Shown here: positions 35,930-48,849 of the stretch, piece by piece
How positions within the stretch are numbered: the stretch's first letter is position 1
How the letters are laid out: each line of letters opens with the position of its first letter
NCBI GenBank assembly: GCA_025094145.1
Contig: JALLLS010000011.1
Location: forward strand, 372,001-436,000
DNA: 64,000 nt
Reading direction: 5' to 3'
DNA from: Spinellus fusiger
Lineage: Eukaryota > Mucoromycota > Mucoromycetes > Mucorales > Phycomycetaceae
Program-made: the position numbers and the translations under genes
The notes under the pieces: generated by a model
Seen by the model: the letters and a program-made list of their open reading frames with translations, nothing else
What the model was told of the DNA's origin: nothing
The model's database searches: none

Positions 35930-37706
35930 AAGCCACCACGGACTGCAGAGCCACCACCGAAGAAGAAGCCTTACTCGCCACAACACCAGGAAGAAAGGGA
36001 GCAGAGTCAAAAATAAAGGCCCAGTGGGCACGCTAAATTGCCTGCACTGTAGCAGCCGCTACCAGAACACTAGTCAGCGTCTGGCAGAGAAAAAGGACAA
36101 CAGGAAGAAAATAAAGATTGGGCATCTTGGAGACGCCAAGAGGAACACCAAAGAGAGAGGAAAACACACCACACACACCTCTTCTCAGGACAGAGAAACA
36201 GAAAATGGTCTTGATTTTCCACCACAGAAGAACAGAAAAGGCAAGAAGAAAATTGGATAAGCAGGACATAATGCATTCTACTGCGTGTGGGCAAACGACC
36301 CCAGAGAGCCTTCGACCAAACAGTGCGGGTGTTTTGACGGATCCAAAGATGCCAGAAACGCTTCCACACAACTGTAGAAAGAGAAGAAAAAGACAAAGGA
36401 GGCAGCAAGTGGCGATAAAGAGAAGAAGTACGGGCCTTGATCAGACTTTGCTTGTTGATTTGGATGATCTCCAAAAGAGAAGAAAAGCCAGTGGGTGGAG
36501 AAACTGCAGGAGATGCCAGCACAAAGCCAGAAATGAACTAAGGCCAGAGCACAATTTTCCCAGAGCCCAGAGCACGGAAGAAAGAGAAGAGGCAATACTT
36601 TGCAAACCCCAATTGAGCCGTCTGCTTTCGGCATAGACGACCAAAGCTATCCAGTTCAAATGCATGAAAGACAAACACCTGGGCAAAATTGAGCTTAGGA
36701 GCAACAAAAGGAGGAAAAACCCCCCAAACAGTAGATAGAGGCAATGTTAGCAGGGTAGGAGCATCCATACTAACATGCATTGAGAGAGGAGAAACAGGCA
36801 AAAAAGAGCAACCACGATGAATCGGGCGCAGAGAAGACAGACAGTTGCGCACATGGTAGGGAAACAGAAGAGCGACAGAGGCAGAAAGTGCTTGGAAGTG
36901 CAGAAGAAAAAGAAAGTCTAAGTAGCTAAGTACAAAAGTAGTAGTAGTAGTAAAAGAAAAGTCTGTTAATAAAGAAAGGATCCAGCGTAATTGGAGAGCC
37001 TTTTGCTGACTAGCAGGATCTAGCAAACCAATGCCACCACGCCCGCGAGGTTGGCACAACAGATCCCACCCATGACTACCAAAACCGAGGTTAAGGTATC
37101 CACGAACAAGTCCACGAACACCAGAAAAGAAAGAGTCAGGAGCAGGGGTCACATACAAGACATGCCAAATGGTGCTGAGAAGTAAGGAGTTAGCCACAAG
37201 GCTCTTACCCCGAACAGAAAGGTGGCGCTACGACATGATATTGCATTGCCTCTCCAACTTCTGCAGAAGGGCCAAACGGAAGTTATCCAACTAGGTTGTG
37301 TAGGACGACAGAGGAAAGCCAAGATAACGAACAGCATGGACTGCATGACAATCATGGCGACATGATATGTCAGAGGCATCCAGCACAGGACCCCAGTCGG
37401 GAACGAAATGCCCTAAAAGAGCAACCGCAACGGTCTTGCTGAGGTTGACTCGAGCATTAGATGCCAGGCCAAACACCGAGAGGATCTCCAGAAGAGAGGC
37501 GAGCTCACCAGGAGACGAAAGGAACACCAGAAGGTCATTAGCATAAGCCAATACCTTCAGCGGACGAGGTGGAACCAGAGAAACAACAGGAGACAACAGC
37601 AAAGGAACACCAAAACAGAAGCCTCGAAGAGCAGAGGAAGCAAGAATAGTTTGGAGCAAAGGCTCAAAAGCAAGATTGAACAGAAGAGGGAAAGTGGATC
37701 TCCTTT
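35930..37706 (-). mobile_element. 5'-truncated LINE-A insertion (RT fragment)
   Basis: Minus-strand non-LTR retrotransposon fragment related to the LINE at 59060-64000. It begins inside the reverse transcriptase at FPLLFNLAFEPLL (near 37700), passes the catalytic box as LAYANDLLVFL (second aspartate position replaced by asparagine), then HAVRYLGFPLSS, GGIGLLDPASQQKALQLRWI and a zinc-finger-like C-terminal part near 36200 that is broken by shifts. The 3' end abuts a (TTTC)n-like tail (35903-35925). It sits directly next to the zinc-knuckle region of the Fanzor gene, so it either interrupted that gene or landed at its edge. Confidence 0.8.
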
Positions 37707-37708
37707 TC

Positions 37709-40341
37709 AATTAATAACATGCAAAGGCTGTGAAGAAAAAGGACATCGTGCCAAGCGTCACCATTTGTGTAAAAATTATACATCAACCTCCCAGCAAAGT
37801 ATGTCTAACCATAATCTAGCTGTTATTAGATATGTTTCTAATACTTTTTCTTTACAGTCGGTACTAGTGGTAAAAGAAAAACTTTTACAGAAAAACAAGA
37901 CTCTGCAAGATTAAATAAACAGACCAGGCGGTTAGCAGACAAGAAAAAAGCCCCAATAGCAAGATGTTCTAGCTACGGAACAGAAGGCCACAACACGTCA
38001 AGATCACCTTTATGCCCCCACAAAAACTCACAAAAGCTCAGCAAGTCAGTGATTTACTAGGAAAGCGCATATCAGTAACAAGAAAAATAAAACTTGAAAC
38101 AATATTGAGGCCCGAATACCGTACACAATTGACAAATAGAATAATCAACATGTCTAGCAAGCTTCGAGACGTTATGGTCCGTTCACAATTTTTCGTAAAC
38201 TACTACATATTATGTCAAAATGATCAACCTGTAAACAATAAGATCTACACTCAAAATTTCTGGTATTCCGTGCCACAGCTGGTTTTGAACAAGACTAACC
38301 AACAGAAGCAGTATCACTTACGACTTGTCTATTTCTTGGGAAAGCCTTTCAGCCAGACATCCACAAGTCAAATATGATAGTCATAGGGATCCTGGTTATT
38401 AACGATGTTTATTCGTTGCCTGTGTGGAAATGGCCACTTCATACACAAACATGGTTGTTGAGTGTTTCGAGTCAAGTTAAAAACTATCTATTTTACTCAG
38501 TAACATTATTGTTTGAAGAGGTAAAACATTTATATACGTATTTACAGTCAATCGAATATACATTCTAATATCTTTATTTCATCAATATAGCCAAAAATAA
38601 AATACATATGGAGAATAGTGAATGAAAATTGCTATCAGCTTATATGTGGTGGTACAGCTGTATGGCCTGTGGAAGATAGCACTAGAGTACCTGTATCAAA
38701 TGATCAAAAAGCTGCTATAGACGCATTATGTACAGAACTGTCTATAATCAATATTCCTAAACCAGTTACTCAAGTTCGTCTATCTGCTAATCCTGGTGCT
38801 TACATTCTAGTGCTCAGAGAGATTTTAAGATGTGAACAACTATACCAAGCTCGCTGACAAGTTCAACCACAACAGTAAGCTCTACAAGAAAAGCTGCCTC
38901 ATCTATTCTCTTTGTTTCCAATACCTTACTTAAAGTAGAGATTCATAACAATAGATCCAAAAAACCTTCCATCGCTATTTAGCCTAAAATCAAATAGCAT
39001 TTACCTAGAGAACTTGGATTTATTCAATACAGTATTTGACTTGAAAAGACTCAAGATAGACAGGTAAGTAAAAAAAAACATACACATGTATACATTAGGC
39101 TCTCCACTTACATAAAAAGTGTATATTGGCTATAGTCTGGAGAACTTACAAGATCCAACCAGAACAAGAAAGCTTGCCTTTCCAAATTTCCTAATAAGTG
39201 TCGGGTTTACAGTGGATGTGGTTCTATACAAGAAAGTAAATCAAGAAGCAGACGACTACAACTACAGCTGCAACCAAGTAATTGATGTTGAGCATGTCGG
39301 AAAGACAGTTGAGCAACAAGAGCTTGATCAATTTTCTTTGTGCGGTGTTGACCTTGGTCGAAAACATATATTTGCTGCTGTATTTGGGGAAACAGAGCAA
39401 ACGCATATCAAAAGGTGCACAACTAAAGAATACTACACTATGACTGGGTCAGTTCGAATTACAGAATAAACAACATAAAGAATGAATCAAGAGGGGTTGA
39501 CAGACGTCTTTTTAAATATCCCTACAAGCAAAACCGCCTCTATAACCTCATACTTGGGTTATGTATCTTATATTTTCTTGAACTTGCAGCAGATACTAGC
39601 CTTCAACAACAACAACACTGCTGAGACACGTCTCCATCTATATCAAGGTGTACAGAGAGCATGTGAAGAGATAGTCAATATATTAGTCAATGGAGGTAGA
39701 AAATATAATAAGTATAGAAGAATAAAAAAGAAAAGAAAGAACAAAGAACAAAGGCAAGAAGAAGGTGCCAGTGCAAGGGTAATATGACACACACATAGAG
39801 AGTACATTAATACATTTTGAACTAATTATTTTTACTATTATTTTATTATTGAAAAGGGGCATTGGCACCTAAAAAGATTAGAGTATGATCCTACCAAGCT
39901 GCCAGTTGTTGATTATGGCACAGGAATAAAGGTAAAAGATGCTGCCAAGTTCAAAGGTCGTCGTGTTGGTTTGACAAGAGTTTTATATCAATCATTGAAA
40001 AAAAAGAGACAAAAGGGTGGAGATCTTATGGTTGATGTTGATGAGTTTCGAACATTGAGAGTAAGCATAATTGATCTCTCACCTAATATGAAAAGCTGTT
40101 CTAACAGTTACTTTGTCTTCTTCTCTTGTTCTCAAGATCTGCCACACTTATAACAAATATCCTCACTGAGGTATTAGTAAATTTCAACAGTATCCACGCT
40201 TGCCAAAGTTGTGGAATTGTTTGGAACAGAGATGTGAATGCATCAAAGAATATCTATACAATTGCAGAAGAGTGTTTAAAGGGTCTCCGCCAAATAGCTC
40301 CATTCTGTCGAGAAGCACATATATTTGTATTCATATTATAA
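37709..40341 (+). pseudogene. Fanzor (eukaryotic TnpB-like RNA-guided nuclease), decayed
   Basis: Fanzor proteins are TnpB/Cas12-related nucleases guided by an RNA made from the element's 3' end. Readable parts in order are a zinc knuckle CKGCEEKGHRAKRHHLC (about 37723), a second CSSYGTEGHNTSRSPLCP (about 37962), the helical N-domain LTNRIINMSSKLRDVMVRSQ then FFVNYYIL (38120-38220), FSLFPIPYLK-stop-RFITIDPK (38905-38960), RuvC-I LCGVDLGRKHIFAAVFGE with its aspartate at 39350-39352, ETRLHLYQGVQRACEEIVNI (39630), VVDYGTGIKVKDAAKFKG then VDVDEFRT (39910-40055), an intron at 40061-40136, ICHTY, and RuvC-III CQSCGIVWNRDVNASKNI with its aspartate at 40231-40233. At least five frame breaks and a likely W-to-stop change make it a pseudogene. 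The N-terminal end is missing beside the LINE. Confidence 0.87.
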
Positions 40342-40526
40342 TATATTGCCATATCAAAGGTAGTTATTTCCGGGATTCAGATATTCACAGGTAAATTATA
40401 ATAATAATCTTTATTTAAAAACTAACATAAATACATCAATTTATTTTTGCTCCTTTTCAAATCGATCTCATTTTTAAACAATTGTATTGACTATTTCCTT
40501 TTATATCCTAAAGATCTCATGGTGTG
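40342..40526 (+). mobile_element. Right end of the Fanzor-bearing element
   Basis: Non-coding right end following the Fanzor frame. It matches the arms of the hairpin at 58329-58835 (for example CGGGATTCAGATATT.ACAGGTAAAT and AACAATTGTA.T..CTATTTCC) and ends TATATCCTAAAGATCTCATG then GTGTG at 40526, followed by TA (40527-40528). In Fanzor/TnpB elements this part encodes the guide RNA, so it is the candidate omega-RNA locus. No matching left terminus was found between 35883 and 37709; the left end seems lost. Confidence 0.75.
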
Positions 40527-40566
40527 TAGATGGAGTCAAAACTCATATTGTATTTATTAAAGTAAA

Positions 40567-41290
40567 ATGAATCGAAATATTCTGGGTACACAGATGATAT
40601 TGTCTTTTACAGCCTTACTGTCAATAGCTTCCACTGCTCTAAACTGTGGACCTTTCAACATGAAAATGATCAACCTCAATGAATGCATTCTATTATCACG
40701 ATAGCATTAACATTCCAAAACATGTGCATTGTTACTAATGGTTGCAATAGCTTTAGCCTTACAGTCCAGGACATCCCAAAAAGAAGAAACAGGGGACACT
40801 ATTGCTTATCAAGTATTTCCATGGGACGATTGTCTGCTGTGGCCCTTGTCCAGGTATTTCCTCTACTGTTTACAGATTCCATAGCTATTGTTTTAAAGAA
40901 TACAGTCTATCTTCAAATTCAATCAACAAGTCGTGCTGCCACTTTACCATTTTTATCTGTATCTATTTTTGTTTTGCAGCCTTCAGAGATCAAAAGTCAA
41001 ATTTCTGTCATGATGTCTTTGATGCCCCACGCCTGTTTATTGTTTATTGTTTATTGTTTTTTACTATTCTTTTCGATACAAATACAGTGGCATTTAAAAG
41101 TGAGTTGATGAATAAGCAGTCTATATTTCATCATTCTATAGGTCTAGCCCATGACTGTCAAATGAAATCCACTAAGACAGTAGGCTGGACATGTACTAAG
41201 GCTACCTATAGTGTTAATGAACCAATCAAATGTCTCCGCCATGGACTCAGATTTATTCCAAATAATAATAATAATCCTGCACTCGATTGA
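40567..41290 (+). pseudogene. Degenerate secreted cysteine-rich protein gene
   Basis: Starts with an ATG and a signal-peptide-like sequence ending LSFTALLSIASTALNCG, similar in plan to the intact secreted protein at 15397-15810 (LLIASTYAVSCG). The first frame hits a stop after NECILLSR. Moving one base restores a related reading, NMCIVTNGCNSFSLTVQD, near 40720-40790. A later block, LAHDCQMKSTKTVGWTCTKA (from 41147), may be its C-terminal part. Introns are possible but no single open model was found, so a frameshifted relic is the simplest reading. The part from 40711 on also forms one arm of the inverted repeat with 46111-46484. Confidence 0.5.
40711..41070 (+). repeat. Long inverted repeat, left arm
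   Basis: Essentially identical to the reverse complement of 46111-46484 from CATTCCAAAACATGTGCATT to the TTACTATTCTT end. The clearest differences are one base (CGCCTG versus CGCCTA), a C/T near the end and the number of TTTATTG units (three here, five in the right arm). It lies within the degenerate secreted-protein gene. Confidence 0.92.
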
Positions 41291-41389
41291 ATATAAGAAA
41301 CTCCACTTTTGAGTTTTTGCCCGTCACATAAGGCTCCAACTATTAAGTAGTAGAAGCTCTTTAGATAACACACCAAGCTTCAAACCACC

Positions 41390-43087
<1,698 letters not shown>

Positions 43088-43299
43088 AGGCAGTAATGAT
43101 ATAATTTGGCAATGGCCAACACTATTTCTCCGCTTATCTTCCCTACTGACACAAACTAAGCAAATAAAGAATGGAGTAATATATGTCTATTTATTTAACT
43201 TTAAGGCACAGCGCCTTTTATTGCGTGATTGTCGAGTTTCCTTTTTTTTTTTAATAAAAAAAAACTTGATTTTATCTTTTCTGTCAATCCTTTGGGTTT

Positions 43300-43430
43300 A
43301 ATTTTATTTTATCCTTTATCCTTTATCCTTTATCCTTTATCTTTTATCTTTTATCTTTTATATTTATATTTATATTTATATATTTAAATTTTTGTGTTTT
43401 TGTGTTTTATATTTTTATATTTTTATATTT
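43300..43430. repeat. TTTATCC/TTTATAT minisatellite
   Basis: Successive units of TTTATCC, TTTATCTT, TTTATAT and TTTTTGTG/TTTTATAT sort in blocks, which suggests a microsatellite that changed its unit as it spread. It lies in the promoter region between the dehydratase and the arrestin gene. Confidence 0.8.
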
Positions 43431-43539
43431 TGTATTTTATTCTATTCTATTTTCATTTCATTTTTATTGTATTTAACAAAGTTTTTAGCGTACCTTTATA
43501 TATATATATATTGTATTCTTCTATTTCTTTTTTCTACTT

Positions 43540-44753
43540 ATGATTCCTACTTTTCAAGATACTGTCTCATTAAAAAAGATGACAAGAGTCCCTCGAGAGA
43601 TTGTAACGCACCCAATGTCCTTTACTATTCGACTCTCTTCTGAATACCATCCTGGAGGAAAGGCTTTATGCTATCCAGGTGCTATCATTCATGGCACCGT
43701 GGAAATTACATTGGCAGAACCATTAAAAGCTCAAAGCCTGAAACTAGTCTTCAAGGCAGCAGGTAAACTACACATTAGCCTGTGAAAACACACTAATAAT
43801 GTTTGCTTATAGAAAGGCTAAACTATGATGTTCTTGGATGGAACTCGAATGAATCTGACGGGAAACTGTTTGGTGTTAAAACTATCTTGTGGGGTTTAGC
43901 CCATAATTCCGAATCTCCAGAAAGTGTATGGCCTACCATGGAAGCTGGTCATTTTACTTTTCCTTTTATATGTGAACTTCCTCTCATCAACTACCCACCC
44001 TCTTTTAATCACTCTCTCATTGCCTGTACCTTCAGCCTTGTAGCGTCAATAGAACGTCCCAACAAGAGATCTTTCAGCACTACACCTTACTTTCTTCAAT
44101 ACCATCCCATGATTGAGACGTGCCCCATGAAAACATACCAACCTTACCAACAAATCGTTGACCTCACAAGCTCATCCACAGCCAGAATATCCTTACCCTC
44201 ACTCTCCTACAATATTCTGGATAGCAAATCAGTTCCAGTCAAAGTAGATTTATTGTCAACACATCTGTCAAACAGATTTCCAATGGCTACACATTTGATC
44301 ATCACCCTTAAACGTTTTATGAAAATATCTCGAGGCAACTTTTATCGTAACGAAACTGTGTTGATCAGTGAAGTAGAACGACGCATCGACACCACTATCA
44401 AACAGCTTTTGATCCACTTACCACTCATCTCCGAAAACACAAACCTCAAGACAACTGCAACGCTTAATTATTCTCGCTACTTGAGCTTAACGTATAAAAT
44501 AAGCATTGGCGTCAAATACCGTCATGCACCCTTTGTGAGCACTAAGAAGCTTTTATGTGTGATACCAATCCAACTTGGGACATTACCAACAGGGTGCCAA
44601 GCACCTTCTGAGATGATGGTGTTCACAGAGCCAAGGGTTTCTCAAGACACAACAGTCTTAACTAGGCCAAAATTTATTAAGTCTTCCCGATTAGAGCGTG
44701 ACTCACAACTTCCTGTTTATGATGAGAAGAAGCCTCCAAGCTATACACCTTGA
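43540..44753 (+). CDS. Alpha-arrestin (ART-like) trafficking adaptor with PPxY
   Basis: Arrestin-fold adaptor that in fungi links plasma-membrane transporters to the Rsp5 ubiquitin ligase for endocytosis. Exons 43540-43762 and 43813-44753 give 387 residues. The arrestin-N part contains YPGAIIHGTVEITLAEPLKA and LVFKAAERLNYDVLGW, then SGHFTFPF-like FPFICELPLINYPPSFNHS. The arrestin-C part contains SVPVKVDLLSTHL, HLIITLKRFMKISRGNFYR and LTYKISIGVKYRHA. The C-terminus, LPVYDEKKPPSYTP, ends with a PPSY motif that suits WW-domain binding. The splice junction restores the E of KAAERLNY. It lies 450 bp downstream of the dehydratase on the same strand. Cargo is unknown; the amino-acid permease at 1920 is one sort of cargo such proteins handle. 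Confidence 0.85.
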
Positions 44754-46110
44754 GATTGTTATTATAAACAACACATACGATTGGCATACGATCGGCATAC
44801 GAGTAACATACGATTGAGGCGATCAAATTTACTTTTTATTATATTATTCATCTATAGTCGGTCGTCTCATAATTTGTGTTAAAAACACATGTAAATAGAA
44901 GAGAAAAGGTGTTTTTAAAATACTTTTATGTATATTTCTTTCTCTAATATAGCTAACTAATGTAAATGTTACTTTTCTGCCTAATACAACTCTGAATTAT
45001 TTCTGAAAATGGGAGTGAGACAATATATTAATGTAGAATGAGGAGAAATAGAGAAAAAGAATCCTTATTCCCTTTGACTACCTTTATGCTTGTCTTTCTA
45101 TTTTTAATGTTGGTCAGCACCGTACTTTGGGTTTTCATATGACAAAAAGAGTATTTTCTAGGGAGGAATACTGGTATAAATCCTACATCTCCCTCTACAC
45201 ACTATGTTCTTATCAACCCACGGAAGTAATGTGGCGGATGATGGATTGTGTGTGTGCCACTTGTTACCCTTTGAACTAACCTTCCTTGTCCATCCAGTCT
45301 TATGTCGCATGTGACTGATCATTGTGAAGTCTGAAAATAAAATTATTGTTTTACCCTAATGAAGATTCAAGTACTTCATTTGTATGGAGTGTGAATTATT
45401 CCTAAGTACAGATGTCCACATTTTTATCTTTATTGTTTTATAAAAAAAAAGTGCTACTGATGCTGTCACACTTGTATTTGTTTCTTCATCTTCAGTTTAT
45501 TCTCCGTCTTTGACAGCCTTTTATCTAACATTGTAAATGCATTACTTATAGATCAAGCTAGTAAATGACTATGGTAAATGAGAAGACAAAAAGAAAGAAA
45601 GAAACTCATCCTTAAAATAGACCACGCTCAGACTATAAGAATATAGAAGCAAGTATAAAATTGGAAATCTGTAGTTCATTATATCTTTGTAAAAAGCTAT
45701 TGAATCATTACAGTAAAATAGCTAGTACGTATTTATTGTATTGCATTTCTTTATTGAATTATATTATATTGACTAGTTTATCTTTTAAACTGTAGTAGCA
45801 CAAAGGTAAAATTTTCATAATCATTTCAGCAGCAATGATTACCTGCTTTGTATATTGCCACCGTTGACACTTTGATGAAAAGTTAAATATCGGCCATATT
45901 ATAAAAGTAGAAAATTTTAAAATTGAATAAAAACATGAAAAAAAGTGTGTGTGTGTGAGAGAGAGAGAGACAGGCAGTTTTATCTACACTAGTAATTCAC
46001 ACGAGGCCAATGTCAATAATACAAACTCCCCTGCTAACATATATCCATTGAACACATGTAAAATACTGGCACATGTAAAATATTGACACATAACTCTATA
46101 GAAGAATGAA
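44754..46110. other. Intergenic stretch
   Basis: No gene recognised. It contains a short triplicated CATACGA element just after the arrestin stop (44774-44813) and a (TG)n(AG)n microsatellite at 45944-45972. Confidence 0.5.
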
Positions 46111-46484
46111 GAATAGTAGAAAACAATAAACAATAAACAATAAACAATAAACAATAAATAGGCGTGGGGCATCAAAGACATCATGACAGAAATTTGACTT
46201 TTGATCTCTGAAGGCTGCAAAACAAAAATAGATACAGATAAAAATGGTAAAGTGGCAGCACGACTTGTTGATTGAATTTGAAGATAGACTGTATTCTTTA
46301 AAACAATAGCTATGGAATCTGTAAACAGTAGAGGAAATACCTGGACAAGGGCCACAGCAGACAATCGTCCCATGGAAATACTTGATAAGCAATAGTGTCC
46401 CCTGTTTCTTCTTTTTGGGATGTCCTGGACTGTAAGGCTAAAGCTATTGCAACCATTAGTAACAATGCACATGTTTTGGAATGT
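46111..46484 (-). repeat. Long inverted repeat, right arm
   Basis: Reverse complement of 40711-41070, nearly identical, with five TTTATTG units instead of three. It carries the same fragment of the secreted-protein relic (minus strand, ATFQNMCIVTNGCNSFSLTV) but lacks the signal-peptide portion, so the right arm is the partial copy. Confidence 0.92.
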
Positions 46485-47979
46485 GGCATGTTCTTTTTTA
46501 ATAAACAAACTATTTGCGTAGTAATGTCAATTATTTATTTGAAGATTATGAAAATATATGAAGTTCAATAATTATCTATTCTATCTATATCTATGCCTGC
46601 ATAAACACTTTATATAAAATGTATCTATAATACAGATATTTGATAAATGTAGCTTGTGTCAATACTGTTCTACTAAATATTCTCTTTCTTACTGATAAAA
46701 CAGTATAAATTCAAGTATAAAATAGAAGAGAAATGAGTTATAAAAAGTTGGATTATTACAGAAAATATGTAGCAATAAATAGTTCACAGATTTCAAGATA
46801 CGAGTAATAAATGGCCAATGCGTCAACTTCAAAATTAGACTTATAAGAGCAATATGGTTACTCTATAGTGTTTATTCATCGAGCTAATCAATTTATATAT
46901 TAATACTAGCAGCATTCTACAGTATAAATATTGTATTGTTACCAGTCTCGTTTACTATAAATGTACTATTAATATTAAGTCTATTTTGTTGGTTCTTTTT
47001 GGTGTTATTGAATAGTGTTGATTTATTTAAGCGAAACTCAAAGATTTATTAGTCCTATGAAATTGACATAGTACTTTTGTTAGTATATTACTGTTCCCAT
47101 TTAATTGAAGTAATGAGGCGCAAACAGTAAACCACAAGGGGTCTTGCTTATTTTGATGCTATTAAGTACCAAGAGTGTGAATGCTTGGTAGAATGGATTC
47201 TTGATAAAATCATGAACTAAACTAAAATAGATGTTTAGACATCTTAAAGAAGAGGTTCAAACAGATATAGGTAATTATATCGAGTGCACGAAAAGATTTT
47301 TTTTTTGAAAACCAGTACAATAGGAAGTTAAATTATTAAAGCAAGTTTTAAGAAACAAATAAGTATCAAAAAGACTGATAAAACTTATTCATCTTTGGCA
47401 ATTAAGATTCTTAATGGATTCATATCATTATTTTCTGGTTTAAAAAACAAATATAAAAAATCTAATACTAATAAATCTGGATAATTATCATAGCATTCTG
47501 TTTTGTGAGTACTGTTTATATCCGCCATGTATTGGGCATTGTAGTCACTCTATGGAGTTTGGTAATGATAAAATGAATTTCAGATACAGCAGAATTTAAG
47601 AGATCTGCTTTGATGAGTCTTTTCTTTGTTTATATGTTCATGGCAAGAGTTTTTTTTGGAAAGGTCTACTATTAAATATGTTCATCAAATTATTTCTATA
47701 TACTAGATTGGCTATTTTTATTTTATTTTAAATATATAAAAAAATATATATAAAAAAGCAACAATATATATTTTCAGCTGATGTTCAAAGAATGTATCTA
47801 TGCCCGATCATCTACGCATTGATATAAACTAACTTCACCATAAAACTTCATTTTCCCGGTTGTATCCCGGATACTTCAGGTTAAACAATGTGACAATGTG
47901 GTCGTGTTTTTAAAAAATTGTTAGGTAGAATAAAAATTCAATTTTTTAATATTGTTAGATGTTTTTTAATCACTATTTG
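46485..47979. other. Intergenic AT-rich stretch
   Basis: No gene or repeat recognised. Confidence 0.45.
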
Positions 47980-48125
47980 TGTATTGGGCTTTATAGCTAC
48001 TTTATGCGAGCTTATTATAATTAAGAGATTATACAGATAGAGCACTTTAGATAAGTAAAAAAATGCGAGGAGAAAGGGACAAGAGAATAAAATATAAACC
48101 CTATAATGAGTGAGAAATGAGGGAA
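47980..48125 (-). mobile_element. LINE-B 3'-end shard
   Basis: TGTGTATTGGGCTTTATAGC then TACTTTATG, and later ACAAGAGAATAAAATATAAA, resemble the LINE-B 3' end (51388-51540: GCGCATTGGGCATATCAGCC, AAAGAGAATATAAAACCTCG). Confidence 0.6.
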
Positions 48126-48362
48126 TTAAGTGATCATGAGCGTAAGGAATTAGAGTTCTAAAAGGTATTAGTGCTGTAGAGTGTCTGAATCTTTAGTTGG
48201 CTTCAAATTTTTCTATTCACACATCTTCTATCTTCAACCATCTACTAGTTATTGCTGTAGTTTCTTAATTATTAATAAATAATAACAATAGCAGTGAGAA
48301 ATATGATCTTATTTCTTACAGAAAGATTGCATTGCCAATAACTGATGGATACCCGAGTTACT

Positions 48363-48410
48363 TTCTGTATCGACGACAGTCTGTATCGACGACAGTCTGT
48401 ATCGACGACC
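48363..48410. repeat. 16-bp tandem repeat, about 2.8 units
   Basis: The unit CTGTATCGACGACAGT is repeated exactly twice and then continues as CTGTATCGACGAC. The unit itself is partly self-complementary (CTGT...ACAG). Confidence 0.9.
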
Positions 48411-48849
48411 TATGCAAGCAGCACAAGTATCCAATAACTACTTTAGGTATTCATGCTGTTTATATATTGTTACTGTCTTTGGCTATTTATTCTACAGTAA
48501 AAAATAATGTTGGTTTCTTAATATTATTTTCAAGTGATCTTAAAGGTAAATAATCGGATTTGCATTACAGGTCTTTGGGAGTCAGTAACTTATTATAAAA
48601 ATATCTCTCTTCTCTAGCCTTGTGACATAATGCCAATGTTACATCTGGAGTTACTATTTAAAAGGTGTAAATCAAAGCTAAACTTACCTCGTACAGTCAC
48701 ACCCAATTGAATTTAATACTTTTGAAAATAAATTTCAGGACGAAATATTTAGGATATATTCAACATTAGATAAAACACTCTAGATTTGATCTAGAGGCTT
48801 TAAACTTAAGCACAATAAAGTTCAACACCTTTTATTTATTGAAAATAGA

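Noticed and set aside
36033..36636. Several overlapping open frames on both strands
   Set aside because: Plus-strand frames are shadows of the minus-strand LINE-A coding region, which alone shows RT-family motifs.
34831..40526. Reading 34831-40526 as one full-length Fanzor element with the LINE inside
   Set aside because: A complete right terminus plus TA already occurs at 35882-35884, and no Fanzor N-terminal coding lies in 34831-35882; two separate elements fit better.
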